NCBI RefSeq assembly: GCF_009760925.1
Contig: NZ_VRLV01000007.1
Coordinates: forward strand, 372,001-436,000
Reading direction: 5' to 3'
Origin: Nonomuraea typhae
Lineage (GTDB): Bacteria > Actinomycetota > Actinomycetes > Streptosporangiales > Streptosporangiaceae
DNA: 64,000 bases
The stretch's first letter is position 1, and every line of letters starts with the position of its first letter. The notes under the pieces were generated by a model. The model was not told the DNA's origin, did not search any database, and worked only from the letters and a program-made list of their open reading frames with translations. Shown here piece after piece: positions 51,028 to 60,100 of the stretch. The translations under genes were made by a program, and so were the position numbers.

Positions 51028-51499
51028 GGCGCGGGATCCAGCCGGGCACCGCCCGCCGGTAGTCGTCGTACTCCTTCCCGAAGGTCCGCCGCAGCGCCGG
51101 CTCCTCGTAGAACCGGGCGAACAGCCAGGTCACGAGGGCCACCAGCGCCGCGTACCCGAGCAGGCCGAGCTGGCCGAACAGCAGTGCCTGCCCGGCGATC
51201 GCCAGGACGACGGCCACGTACATGGGATTGCGGACGTACTTGTAGAAGCCGCCCACCACGAGGCGGACAGGCGGGGCAGCCGGCGCCGGCGTGCCCCGCC
51301 CTTCCCGGACGAACCGGACGAACGCCGGGACGATCACCGTCGCCCCGGCGAGCACCAGCATCACCCCGAGAACCCGTAGCGCGGGCCAGAAGGGCTCGAA
51401 CTGCCACCCGGTGAGCCACCAGGGCACCAGCCCGGCCACCACGCCCGGCGCGAGCACGAAGAACAGCGAGGTCCCGGCCGCCGCCGCCGAGGTCCGCAT
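51014..51499 (-). CDS. Isoprenylcysteine carboxyl methyltransferase-like membrane protein
   Basis: A 161-residue membrane protein with four hydrophobic helices. 'GFYKYVRNPMYVAVVLAIAG' carries the RNPMY motif of ICMT/PEMT-like SAM-dependent methyltransferases, and 'EEPALRRTFGKEYDDYRRAV' is the typical C-terminal signature. ATG at 51499; a longer frame is antisense-type. It follows the alpha/beta hydrolase gene by 4 bases, so they are one transcript, and its 3' end overlaps that of the SnoaL-like gene by 14 bases. Confidence 0.9.
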   Translation of the reverse strand: MRTSAAAAGTSLFFVLAPGVVAGLVPWWLTGWQFEPFWPALRVLGVMLVLAGATVIVPAFVRFVREGRGTPAPAAPPVRLVVGGFYKYVRNPMYVAVVLAIAGQALLFGQLGLLGYAALVALVTWLFARFYEEPALRRTFGKEYDDYRRAVPGWIPRLRRG

Positions 51500-51503
51500 C
51501 GGG

Positions 51504-52295
51504 TCACCCCCAGAATCGCCGCAGATGGGGCACGAGCTCGCCGGCCCGCTCGTCGGGGAAGAACAGCCGGCCGCCGTCGATCTCGACGACCTCCCGCACG
51601 CCCGGAATGGTGTCGCGCAACCATCGCGCCCATTCCACGCCGAAGAAGGCGTCACCCGTACCCCACACCACGAGCGTGGGCACGGCAAGCACGGTCAGCT
51701 GCGACTCGATGGCGACCATGACCTTGGACTCGATCCCGGCCAGGAACCGCTCGAACGCGCGCCCGCCGCCCGGCTTGGCCAGGATCGGCTTCACGTAGGC
51801 GTCCACAAGGGCCTGGGGGTCGTCGATGCGCTCGTAGCCGTCGCCGTACACGCTGCTTCTGATCAGGTCGGGCCGCTGGGCCAGCACCTCGAAGAGCGGG
51901 AGCAGCTCGCCCTTGGCGGCCAGTTCGACCGTGGGCAGGAACCCCGGGGGCGGCGTGTTCTCGTGCACGTCGCAGTTGGTCAGCGTGAGCGAGCGCAGCT
52001 TGTCCGGGTGCCGCACCGCGAAGAGCTGGGCGATGGCGCCGCCGGTGTCGTTGGCCACCATGTCCACCTGGCCGAGGCCGAGTTCGTCGCAGAACCCGGC
52101 CAGCGTCTCGGCCAGCGCGGGGAGCGAGACGTCGTCCTGGACCGGGCTGCCGCCGTGCCCGGGCAGGTCGGGCGCGATGCACCGGCGCTCGGCCTGGAGC
52201 TCGGCGATGACGTTGCGCCACAGGTAGGAGCTGGTCCCGACGCCGTGCACGAACAGCGTGGCCGGGCCGCTTCCCTGGTCTACATGGGCGAGCAT
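51504..52295 (-). CDS. Alpha/beta-fold hydrolase, haloalkane dehalogenase-like, catalytic His not seen
   Basis: A 263-residue alpha/beta hydrolase. The oxyanion region is 'HGVGTSSYLWRNVIAEL', the nucleophile elbow is 'VANDTGGAIAQLF' with Asp instead of Ser, as in dehalogenases, and 'VWGTGDAFFGV' holds an acid. Where the catalytic His normally lies the sequence reads 'EIDGGRLFFPDERAGELV', with Arg in its place, so the usual triad is incomplete. Start ATG at 52295 has GGAGGTT upstream. It is divergent from a TetR gene with two palindromic operators between. Confidence 0.85.
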   Translation of the reverse strand: MLAHVDQGSGPATLFVHGVGTSSYLWRNVIAELQAERRCIAPDLPGHGGSPVQDDVSLPALAETLAGFCDELGLGQVDMVANDTGGAIAQLFAVRHPDKLRSLTLTNCDVHENTPPPGFLPTVELAAKGELLPLFEVLAQRPDLIRSSVYGDGYERIDDPQALVDAYVKPILAKPGGGRAFERFLAGIESKVMVAIESQLTVLAVPTLVVWGTGDAFFGVEWARWLRDTIPGVREVVEIDGGRLFFPDERAGELVPHLRRFWG

Positions 52296-52314
52296 GGAAC
52301 CTCCTGGATTACAA

Positions 52315-52327
52315 ACCGACTGTCGGT
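52315..52327. promoter_or_regulatory. TetR operator 1
   Basis: ACCGACTGTCGGT is a perfect palindrome with a one-base centre, 19 bases upstream of the alpha/beta hydrolase start. Confidence 0.75.
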
Positions 52328-52337
52328 CTGGAAAATA

Positions 52338-52354
52338 ACCGACTGGTGGTCGGT
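52338..52354. promoter_or_regulatory. TetR operator 2
   Basis: ACCGAC and GTCGGT are inverted around TGGTG. The same half-sites occur in operator 1, 23 bases away; the pair lies between the TetR gene and the divergent hydrolase gene. Confidence 0.75.
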
Positions 52355-52371
52355 ATGTCTAGAGTTGGAGG

Positions 52372-52941
52372 ATGAACCTCAAGGCCGAGCGCGGGGCCGC
52401 CACACGCGACCGGGTGCTCGCCGTGGCCCGCCGGTTGTTCGCCGGCCACGGCTACGAGGGCACCTCCATCGAGCTCGTCCTCCAGGAGACCGGCCTCAGC
52501 CGGGGCGCCCTGTACCACCACTACTCGGGCAAGGACGCCCTCTTCGAGGCGGTCCTGGAGCAGGTGGAGGCCACGGTGGCCCACCAGATCCGCAAGAGCG
52601 TCCGCGGCCTGTCCGACCCGGCCGAGGCGCTGATCACGGGATCCCTGGAGTGGCTGCGGCTGGCCCGCGACCCGGCCGTGCAGCGCATCGTGGTCATCGA
52701 CGCGCCCGCCGTCCTGGGCTGGGAGCGGTGGCGGGCCATGGAGGAGCGCTACGCGTTCGGCATGCTGAAGGCCGCCCTGGGCGCCACCGGAGCGGTGCCG
52801 GAGGAGTCGCTGGACATCCACGCGCACATGCTGCTGGCGGCCATCAACGAGAGCATCCTGCTGGTGGCCAGGGGCGGCGACCACGCGGCGGCCGAGCGGG
52901 CCGTGGAGGACTTCCTCCACCGCATCCTCCGCCGGGCCTGA
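52372..52941 (+). CDS. TetR/AcrR-family transcriptional regulator
   Basis: A 189-residue repressor with the N-terminal helix-turn-helix ('VLAVARRLFAGHGYEGTSIE', 'ETGLSRGALYHHYSGKDALF') and a helical ligand-binding domain. ATG at 52372 has GGAGG upstream. The ACCGAC/GTCGGT operators before it suggest control of itself and of the divergent hydrolase and methyltransferase genes. Confidence 0.93.
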   Translation: MNLKAERGAATRDRVLAVARRLFAGHGYEGTSIELVLQETGLSRGALYHHYSGKDALFEAVLEQVEATVAHQIRKSVRGLSDPAEALITGSLEWLRLARDPAVQRIVVIDAPAVLGWERWRAMEERYAFGMLKAALGATGAVPEESLDIHAHMLLAAINESILLVARGGDHAAAERAVEDFLHRILRRA

Positions 52942-52969
52942 AGCGCGAAATTCGGGTTGTGCAGTATCC

Positions 52970-53038
52970 GAAACAAGGACGAAACACCACCACCCTGAGA
53001 TTCACGCATGTGAAACACCCCCGGTCGAGCCGCGAAAC
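52970..53038 (+). promoter_or_regulatory. GlnR-type boxes upstream of amt
   Basis: GAAAC-AAGGAC-GAAAC (52970-52985) and TTCAC-GCATGT-GAAAC (53001-53016) keep the 6-base spacing of GlnR a/b sites (gTnAC-n6-GaAAC), and another GAAAC is at 53034-53038. In Streptomyces GlnR activates amtB-glnK-glnD through such sites under nitrogen limitation. Confidence 0.8.
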
Positions 53039-53120
53039 CACGCAGGGCGACAGTTCCGGTCATACGTCAGTGCGACACGTGAACCACGGCACTCGCCAAT
53101 CTGTAAGGAGGGTCGCGTCG

Positions 53121-54473
53121 ATGATCGATAGCGGCACTACCGCCTGGATGCTGGTGTGCACCGCTCTGGTGCTGCTCATGACTCCGGGCCTCGCGTTCTT
53201 CTACGGGGGCATGACCAGGGCCAAGAGCGTCCTGAACATGATGATGATGTCGTTCGTCAGCATCGTGGTGGTGACCGTCGCCTGGGTGCTGTACGGCTAC
53301 TCGCTGGCCTTCGACACCGCCGGTGACGGCACCGGTTTCCTCAACAAGATCATCGGCGGGCTCGACTACGTCGGGCTGACCGGCGTCTACAACGCGGTCT
53401 ACGAGAACCTGATCGTGGCCGGCGACAAGGTGAGCGCCGAGGCGGCGGCCGTGGACAACTTCCCGTTGATGGTGTTCTCCGCCTTCCAGCTCACCTTCGC
53501 GATCATCACGGTCGCGCTGATCAGCGGCGCCATCGCCGACCGGGCGAAGTTCGGGGCGTGGGTGCTGTTCTCGCTGGTCTGGGCGACCGTGGTGTACTTC
53601 CCCGTCGCGCACTGGGTATGGGGCGGCGGCTGGCTCGGGCAGCTGGGCATCGAGGACTTCGCGGGCGGCACCGTGGTGCACATCAACGCGGGCGCCGCGG
53701 CGCTGGCACTGGCGTTGGTGCTGGGCAAGCGGGCGGGCTGGCGCAAGGAGCCGATGCGGCCGCACAACCTCACCCTGGTCCTGCTCGGCACCGGTCTGCT
53801 GTGGTTCGGATGGTTCGGGTTCAACGCCGGCTCCGAGCTGGCGCCCGACCAGACCGCCGGGCTGGCGTTCATGAACACGCAGGTGGCCACCGCCGTGGCC
53901 GCGGGCGCCTGGCTGCTGGTGGAGAAGCTGCGCGACGGGCACGCCACCACGCTGGGCGCGGCGTCCGGCGCGGTCGCGGGCCTGGTGGCGATCACCCCGG
54001 CCTGCGGGTTCGTGGACCCCTGGGCGGCCGTGGTGATCGGCCTTCTCGCGGGCGTCGGCTGCTGCTACGCCGTGGGCCTCAAGTACAAGCTCGGCTTCGA
54101 CGACTCGCTCGACGTCGTGGGCGTGCACCTGGTCGGCGGCGTGATCGGCGCGGTGGCGCTGGGCTTCGTGGCCGCCTACCCGTTCCTGCCGGGCCAGAAC
54201 AAGGGCATCCTCATCGAGGGCGGGCAGCTCAGCCAGCTCGGCCTGCAGGTGCTGGGCCCGGTCGTCGTCGGCCTCTACTCTTTCGTCCTGTCGTGGATCA
54301 TCGGCAAGGTCATCGACAAGACCATGGGCTTCCGGATCTCCGAGGAGGCCGAGGTGGCCGGCGTCGACGTCACGACCCACGCCGAGACCGGCTACGACCT
54401 GGGCAGCGTCCACGCCTCCGGTGTGGTCTCGGCCAAGGGCCCCGTCACAGTTGCGAAGAAGGTGGACGCATGA
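53121..54473 (+). CDS. amt: Ammonium transporter
   Basis: A 450-residue Amt/MEP/Rh channel with 11 hydrophobic helices. Motifs: 'GLAFFYGGMTRAKSVLNMMM', 'FAGGTVVHINAGAAALAL' with one pore His, 'GFDDSLDVVGVHLVGGVIGA' with the second pore His. ATG at 53121 has AAGGAGG upstream; the long extension to 51291 is a shadow. First gene of amt-glnK-glnD, where each gene overlaps the next by 4 bases. The PII protein encoded next is expected to gate it. Confidence 0.97.
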   Translation: MIDSGTTAWMLVCTALVLLMTPGLAFFYGGMTRAKSVLNMMMMSFVSIVVVTVAWVLYGYSLAFDTAGDGTGFLNKIIGGLDYVGLTGVYNAVYENLIVAGDKVSAEAAAVDNFPLMVFSAFQLTFAIITVALISGAIADRAKFGAWVLFSLVWATVVYFPVAHWVWGGGWLGQLGIEDFAGGTVVHINAGAAALALALVLGKRAGWRKEPMRPHNLTLVLLGTGLLWFGWFGFNAGSELAPDQTAGLAFMNTQVATAVAAGAWLLVEKLRDGHATTLGAASGAVAGLVAITPACGFVDPWAAVVIGLLAGVGCCYAVGLKYKLGFDDSLDVVGVHLVGGVIGAVALGFVAAYPFLPGQNKGILIEGGQLSQLGLQVLGPVVVGLYSFVLSWIIGKVIDKTMGFRISEEAEVAGVDVTTHAETGYDLGSVHASGVVSAKGPVTVAKKVDA

Positions 54474-54808
54474 GGCTCATCACCGCGGTCATCAAGCCGT
54501 TCAAGCTCGATGACGTGAAGGCGGCGCTGGAGCAGTTCGGCATCAAGGGCATGACGGTCAGCGAGGCCAGCGGGTACGGCCGGCAGCGCGGCCACACGGA
54601 GGTCTACCGGGGCGCCGAGTACCAAGTGGACCTGGTCCCCAAGGTCCGCGTGGAGGTGCTGGCCGAGGAGGACGACGCCGAGGACGTGATCGACGTCATC
54701 GTCAAGGCCGCGCAGACCGGCAAGATCGGTGACGGCAAGGTCTGGTCGGTCCCGGTGGACACGGTCATCCGCGTGCGTACCGGAGAGCGTGGCCCCGAGG
54801 CGCTGTGA
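54470..54808 (+). CDS. glnK: Nitrogen regulatory protein P-II
   Basis: A 112-residue PII protein. 'MRLITAVIKPFKLDDVKAAL' is the conserved N-terminus, the T-loop contains Tyr51 ('YRGAEYQVD'), the modified residue, and the C-terminal 'GKIGDGKVWSVPVD' is the nucleotide site. ATG at 54470 overlaps the amt stop. In Streptomyces the protein is adenylylated by GlnD. Confidence 0.96.
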   Translation: MRLITAVIKPFKLDDVKAALEQFGIKGMTVSEASGYGRQRGHTEVYRGAEYQVDLVPKVRVEVLAEEDDAEDVIDVIVKAAQTGKIGDGKVWSVPVDTVIRVRTGERGPEAL

Positions 54809-57039
54809 GCCTGCGGGAGGAGTCGATGAGATCCTTCGCCGCGGCCCGCGCCTCGCGGGCCGCCGACACCGACCGCTGGCTCAAGGACCTCTTCCGCACG
54901 GCCGGCGACGGCACGGGCGCGGCGTTGGTGGCGGTGGGCAGCCTGGGCCGGCGCGAGCTGGCCCCGGGCAGCGACCTGGACCTCGTCCTGCTGCACGAGG
55001 GCCGGGCGGACATCGGGGCGGTCGCCGACCGGATCTGGTATCCGATCTGGGACTCGGCCGTGGGCCTGGACCATTCGGTGCGCACCGTGGACGAGGCCGT
55101 CGAGGTGGCGCGGGAGGACCTGAAGGCGGTGCTGGGCCTCATCCAGGCCCGCCACGTGGCCGGGGACCCGGAGCTGACCCGCAAGGCGAGGGAGGCGGTG
55201 CTGGCCGGGTGGCGGGCCGATTCGCGCCGCCGGCTGGCGGAGTTGCGGGAGATGTCCGACCGGCGGGCGGAGGGCAGCGGCGAGGTGGCCTTCCTGCTGG
55301 AGCCGGACCTGCGTGACGGCCGCGGCGGGCTGCGGGACCTGCAGGCGATGCAGGCGGTCGCGGCGGCATGGGTGGCCTCGGCGCCGGGCCCGCGGGCCCG
55401 CGAGGCGTACGAGCTCGTCCTGGACGTGCGGCACGCGCTGCACATGGTGACCGGCCGGGGCGCGGACCGGCTGGTGCTGCAGGAGCAGGACGCGGTCGCC
55501 GGGGCGCTGGGCCTGCTGGACGCGGAGGCGCTGATGCGGCGGCTGGCCGAGGCGGGCCGGACGATCGCACACGCGTTCGACGTGACCTGGCGGGCGGTTG
55601 ACAGGCTGGTGTCAGGGCCGAGCCCGCGGGGGCGGCGGCCCCTGGCCGACGGGGTGGTCGAGCAGGCGGGTGAGGTGGTGCTGGCGCGGGGCGCCGATCC
55701 GCGCAAGGACCCGGTGCTGGTGTTGCGCGCGGCGGCGGCCGCGGCCGGGTCCGGGCTGCCGCTGGCGCCCGCGACGGTCTCCGTCCTGGCTGCTCAGTCG
55801 GCTCCGCTGCCGGTGCCGTGGCCGGAGGAGGCGCGTGACGCGCTGGTGGCGGTGCTGGGCGCGGGGCGGGCCGCGGTGCCGGTCTGGGAGGAGCTCGACC
55901 AGGCGGGGATCATTGTCAAGCTGCTCCCTGACTGGGAGCGGGTACGGCACCGGCCGCAGCGCAATCCGATCCACCGTTTCACCGTGGACCGGCACCTGAT
56001 CGAGGCCGCGGCGAACGCCGCCGCGCACACGCGCGAGGTGTCCCGCCCGGACCTGTTGCTGATCTCGGCGCTGCTGCACGACATCGGCAAGGGCTGGCCG
56101 GGCGACCATTCGGCGACGGGCGAGGTCGTGGTCCGCGACATCGGCGCGCGGATCGGGCTGACGCCGCCGGACGTGGAGATCCTGGCGACGGTCGTGCGGC
56201 ATCACCTGCTGCTGCCGGAGACGGCCACCCGCCGGGACCTGGACGACCCGGTGACGATCGAGAAGGTGGCCGGCACGGTCGGCTCGCGCGAGGTGCTGGA
56301 ACTGCTGGCCGCGCTGGCGTCGGCCGACGGCCATGCCACCGGCCCGGCGGCGTGGAACGCCTGGAAGGCGGGGCTGGTCACCGAACTGGTCCGGCGGGTG
56401 CGGTCGGCGCTGTCCGGCTCGCCGCCGCCCAGGGCGCCGACCCTGTCGGAGGCGCAGGTGGCGCTGGCCCGGCACGGTGGCGGGGCCGTACGGGTGAACG
56501 GGGGCGCGGTCACGGTGGTCGCGCCGGACCGGCCGGGGCTGCTGTGGAGCGCGGCGGGGGTGCTGGCCGCGCATCGGCTCGTGGTGCGCTCGGCGTCCTC
56601 GGCCGCCGCCGGGTCCACGGCGGTGATCGAGTTCGTGGTCGTCCCCGAGTACGGCACGCCGCCGGACCCGGCCACGCTGGAAGCCGATCTTCGTCTGGTC
56701 CTTGCTGGCCGTCTTGACATCGAGCAGCGTTTGGCCCGCCGTACGCGATCGCTGCGACCGGTCCGGGTGCCGGTGGCGCCACCCCGTGTGACGTTGGTGG
56801 ACGATGCTTCCGCGACCGCCACGGTGGTGGAAGTCAGAGCCCATGACAGGCCGGGGCTTCTGTGGCGAATTGGCCGCGCTTTCGGAGAGTGTGGGCTTGA
56901 CGTACGCGCCGCCCGAGTGGAGACTCTCGGCGCGGAGGCGGTGGATGTCTTCTACGTGGTTGACCGTGCCGGGCGCCCCCTCAGCGACGGCGCGCAGAGG
57001 ACGCAAGTCCGCGACCTAGTGCTTGCAGCACTGCGGTAA
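54805..57039 (+). CDS. glnD: PII nucleotidyltransferase (uridylyl/adenylyltransferase)
   Basis: A 744-residue enzyme that modifies and demodifies PII according to nitrogen status. Nucleotidyltransferase domain near residue 50 ('GSLGRRELAPGSDLDLVLL'), a central helical part with 'EPDLRDGRGGLRDLQAM', an HD phosphohydrolase domain ('LISALLHDIGKGWPGDH'), and two C-terminal ACT domains (about 590-665 and 675-744). Slightly shorter than enterobacterial GlnD, normal for actinobacteria. GTG at 54805 overlaps the glnK stop. Confidence 0.96.
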   Translation: MSLREESMRSFAAARASRAADTDRWLKDLFRTAGDGTGAALVAVGSLGRRELAPGSDLDLVLLHEGRADIGAVADRIWYPIWDSAVGLDHSVRTVDEAVEVAREDLKAVLGLIQARHVAGDPELTRKAREAVLAGWRADSRRRLAELREMSDRRAEGSGEVAFLLEPDLRDGRGGLRDLQAMQAVAAAWVASAPGPRAREAYELVLDVRHALHMVTGRGADRLVLQEQDAVAGALGLLDAEALMRRLAEAGRTIAHAFDVTWRAVDRLVSGPSPRGRRPLADGVVEQAGEVVLARGADPRKDPVLVLRAAAAAAGSGLPLAPATVSVLAAQSAPLPVPWPEEARDALVAVLGAGRAAVPVWEELDQAGIIVKLLPDWERVRHRPQRNPIHRFTVDRHLIEAAANAAAHTREVSRPDLLLISALLHDIGKGWPGDHSATGEVVVRDIGARIGLTPPDVEILATVVRHHLLLPETATRRDLDDPVTIEKVAGTVGSREVLELLAALASADGHATGPAAWNAWKAGLVTELVRRVRSALSGSPPPRAPTLSEAQVALARHGGGAVRVNGGAVTVVAPDRPGLLWSAAGVLAAHRLVVRSASSAAAGSTAVIEFVVVPEYGTPPDPATLEADLRLVLAGRLDIEQRLARRTRSLRPVRVPVAPPRVTLVDDASATATVVEVRAHDRPGLLWRIGRAFGECGLDVRAARVETLGAEAVDVFYVVDRAGRPLSDGAQRTQVRDLVLAALR

Positions 57040-57173
57040 CCAACAACACACATTCTGCGGTCACGTTTGTAACGATTGTGTCCGTTTTGACCTGGTACGT
57101 GAGTTGCTGCGGATAGCTTGTGGACGGCTTTAATACCCGTTGGTGAACGGGATGATTGAGGGGTTGCACAGCG

Positions 57174-60100
57174 GTGACTACGGGGAACCACGACAGCGGC
57201 CATGCCGCCAGGCGGGACCGGGGGAAGCGGTCGCTGCCCAAGTTCAGCCTGCGCAACTGGCGCGTGCGCTGGCGCCTGACGGCGCTCATCCTCGTGCCCA
57301 CCGTGGCCGGCGTCGTCCTCGGCGGCGCCCGCGTGGTCACCTCCGTCGAGAGCGTCACCGTCTACGAGCGCGCCCAGACCGCCGCCGAGCAGAGCGGACG
57401 CATCCGCGACCTCCTCCAGATGATCGGCCTGGAGCGTGACACGGCCACGTGGATGTACATCGCCGGCGCCGCGGGCAAGGAGCTCAAGGGCAACCTCACC
57501 GCCCGCCAGCGCGAGGTCAACGACCTGCTCAAGAGCGTCCAGGACGACCTGGCCACCATGGCCGGCTACGGGCCCCGCGTCGAGCACGCGGTCATGATGG
57601 TGCGCACCTCGTCCAACGTGGCCAAGATCCGCGCCGACAAGACCCCGACCGCCTACCGCGGGCTCACCGACGCCCTTCTGGGCCTGCACGACGAGCTGAG
57701 CCTGCTCACCCAGGACGCCGCCACCATCGGCTACCAGCGCGGCCTGAGCGCGCTCGCGCGGGCCAAGGAGGAGATCTCCCAGCAGCGCTACCAGCTCCTC
57801 GTCGGCTACTACCGCTACCGCTCGGTGGACGCCCAGGAGGCGCAGCGCTTCATCGCCTCTCACTCCCGCCAGCTCGACGCCCAGGCCCTGTTCGGCGCCG
57901 AAGCCGGCGTCGACCTGGGCATGAAGCTGCGCAACGCGCTCAGCAGCAGCGACTACTACAACAGCGAGCTGACCAAGGCCCGCGCGATCGTGCTGGCCGG
58001 CAACAAGGAAGCCGGGGCGGTCTTCAGCAACCACCTCATCGAGGACCCCAACGTCTGGTTCGAGCAGAACAGCAAGGTCATCGACGCCCTCGGCGGCATC
58101 GAGGTCCTGGCCGCGGAGCGCCTCGCCAAGCGCGTGGCCGACCTGCGCAATGGCGAGATCGGCAGCGCGGTCATCGCCGGTGTCGCCATCCTCGTGCTGC
58201 TGGTGCTGGTCCTGCTGCTCACCGTCCTGATCGCCCGCTCGATGGTCAGCCCGCTGCGCCGCCTGCGCACCGAGGCGCTCGACATCGCCGGCTTCCGGCT
58301 GCCCGACGTGGTGCGCAAGCTGCGCATCACCGGCGACACCTCCGCCGGTGAGGTGCGGCCCATCGACATCGAGGGCCAGGACGAGATCGGCGAGGTCGCC
58401 AAGGCGTTCGACGAGGTCCACCGCCAGGCCGTACGGCTGGCCGGCGAGGAGGCCGAGCTCCGCAGCAACATCAGCGCGATGTTCGTCAACCTCTCGCGCC
58501 GCACCCAGACGCTGGTCGAGCGGCAGATCTCGCTGATCGACGGCCTGGAGAAGGGCGAGCAGGACGGCACCCGGCTGGCCGACCTGTTCAAGCTCGACCA
58601 CCTGGCCACCCGCATGCGGCGCAACTCCGAGAACCTCCTGGTCCTCGCCGGCCACGAACCCACCCGGCGGCGCAGCCAGCCGGCCAAGCTCGTCGACGTC
58701 GTGCGCGCCGCGCTGTCGGAGGTCGAGGACTACGAGCGCGTCCAGGTCAAGGTGCACCGGTCCACCTCCGTGCTCGGCAGCGCCGCCAACGACCTCGTGC
58801 ACCTCGTCGCCGAGCTGGTCGAGAACGCCATCCAGTTCTCCCCGAAGAACAGCCAGGTCGGCGTCTCCAGCAGCATCATCGAAGGCGGCGGCGCCCTGCT
58901 GTCGGTGAGCGACGCCGGCATCAGCATGACCGAGGACGAACTGGGCGAGGCCAACCGCCGCCTGGCCGAGCCGCCGGTCGTGGACGTGTCGGTCTCCCGG
59001 CGTATGGGCCTGTTCGTGGTCGGCCGCCTGGCGCTGCGCCACGGCATCCGGGTCCAGCTCCGCAAGGGCGAGGGCGCCGGGCTGATCGCCATGGTGCTGC
59101 TGCCGCCCACGCTCATCCCGGACGGCTCGCAGCCGCAGCCCGCCGCGCAGCGGCCCGCCTTCGGCGGCGGCACCGTCCCCGCGCAGCCCGCCTTCGGGGC
59201 CGCCGCGCAGACCTTCAACTCCTTCGGCAGCAGCAGCTACGAATCCCAGGAACTGACCGCCCAACGCGGCCGGTTGACCGGCTTCACCGCCGACACCGAC
59301 GGCGGCGCCTTCCGGCAGGACAGCGGCACGTTCCCTTCGTTCCCGAGCAACCCGTCCTTCCCCAGCGCCCCGGCGCCGGCCGACCCGCTGCCGCGCCGTC
59401 AGCCGGCCCAGCAGCACCCGTCGTTCCCGAGCCTCGAGCAGCCCGCCTATCCCGGCGTGGAGCAGTCCGCCTATCCCGGCGTGGACCAGCAGCCCGCCCA
59501 CGGCGCGTTCCCGGGTGCGGAGCAGCCGGCGTTCCCGGGCGTGGAGCAGTCCGGCTACCCGGGTGCGGACCAGCCCGCCTACCCGAGTGTGGAGCAGTCC
59601 GCCTACCCGGGTGCGGAGCAGTCCGCCTACCCGAGCCTGGACGCGCGCCCCCCCACCGAGCAGCCGCCCGCCCCCGGCACCGGCGCCTTCCCCACGCGCA
59701 ACGGCACCGGGGCCTTCCCCGCGGCCTCCACTGGATCCTTCCAAGCCGCCCAGCCGCGGCCCAACGGCGGCTACCCGACGCCCCCGGCCACCCGGCCGCC
59801 CGTCGGCCAGCCGTACACCACGGGCGAGTCGCGCGGCCGCGAGCAGTGGCGCAACGACGTGCCGTCGGTGGACGTCTCCCCGATGGAGCCGGAGCAGGAG
59901 GAGTTCCTGCCGATCTTCGCCGCCGTCGAGTCCGCCTGGTTCCGCAAGCCCGCGGCCGACGAGCAGCCCGAAGCCGCGGAGTTGCCCAGGCGGGATGAGG
60001 GCGCGCCCCCGCAGGACGTACCCTCTGGGGAGGAAACGTGGCGAACTCCCGCCGACGCCGGTTGGCGCGCGGCGGCTGCCGCCAGCGACCCCAGCCTCGG

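Noticed and set aside
51291..53120. Long in-frame extension upstream of amt
   Set aside because: It crosses the methyltransferase, hydrolase and TetR genes and the GlnR sites. The start at 53121 has a strong ribosome site and gives the normal protein.
59436..59639. Tandem repeats considered as CRISPR
   Set aside because: Units are contiguous without spacers and lie in frame within a coding region.
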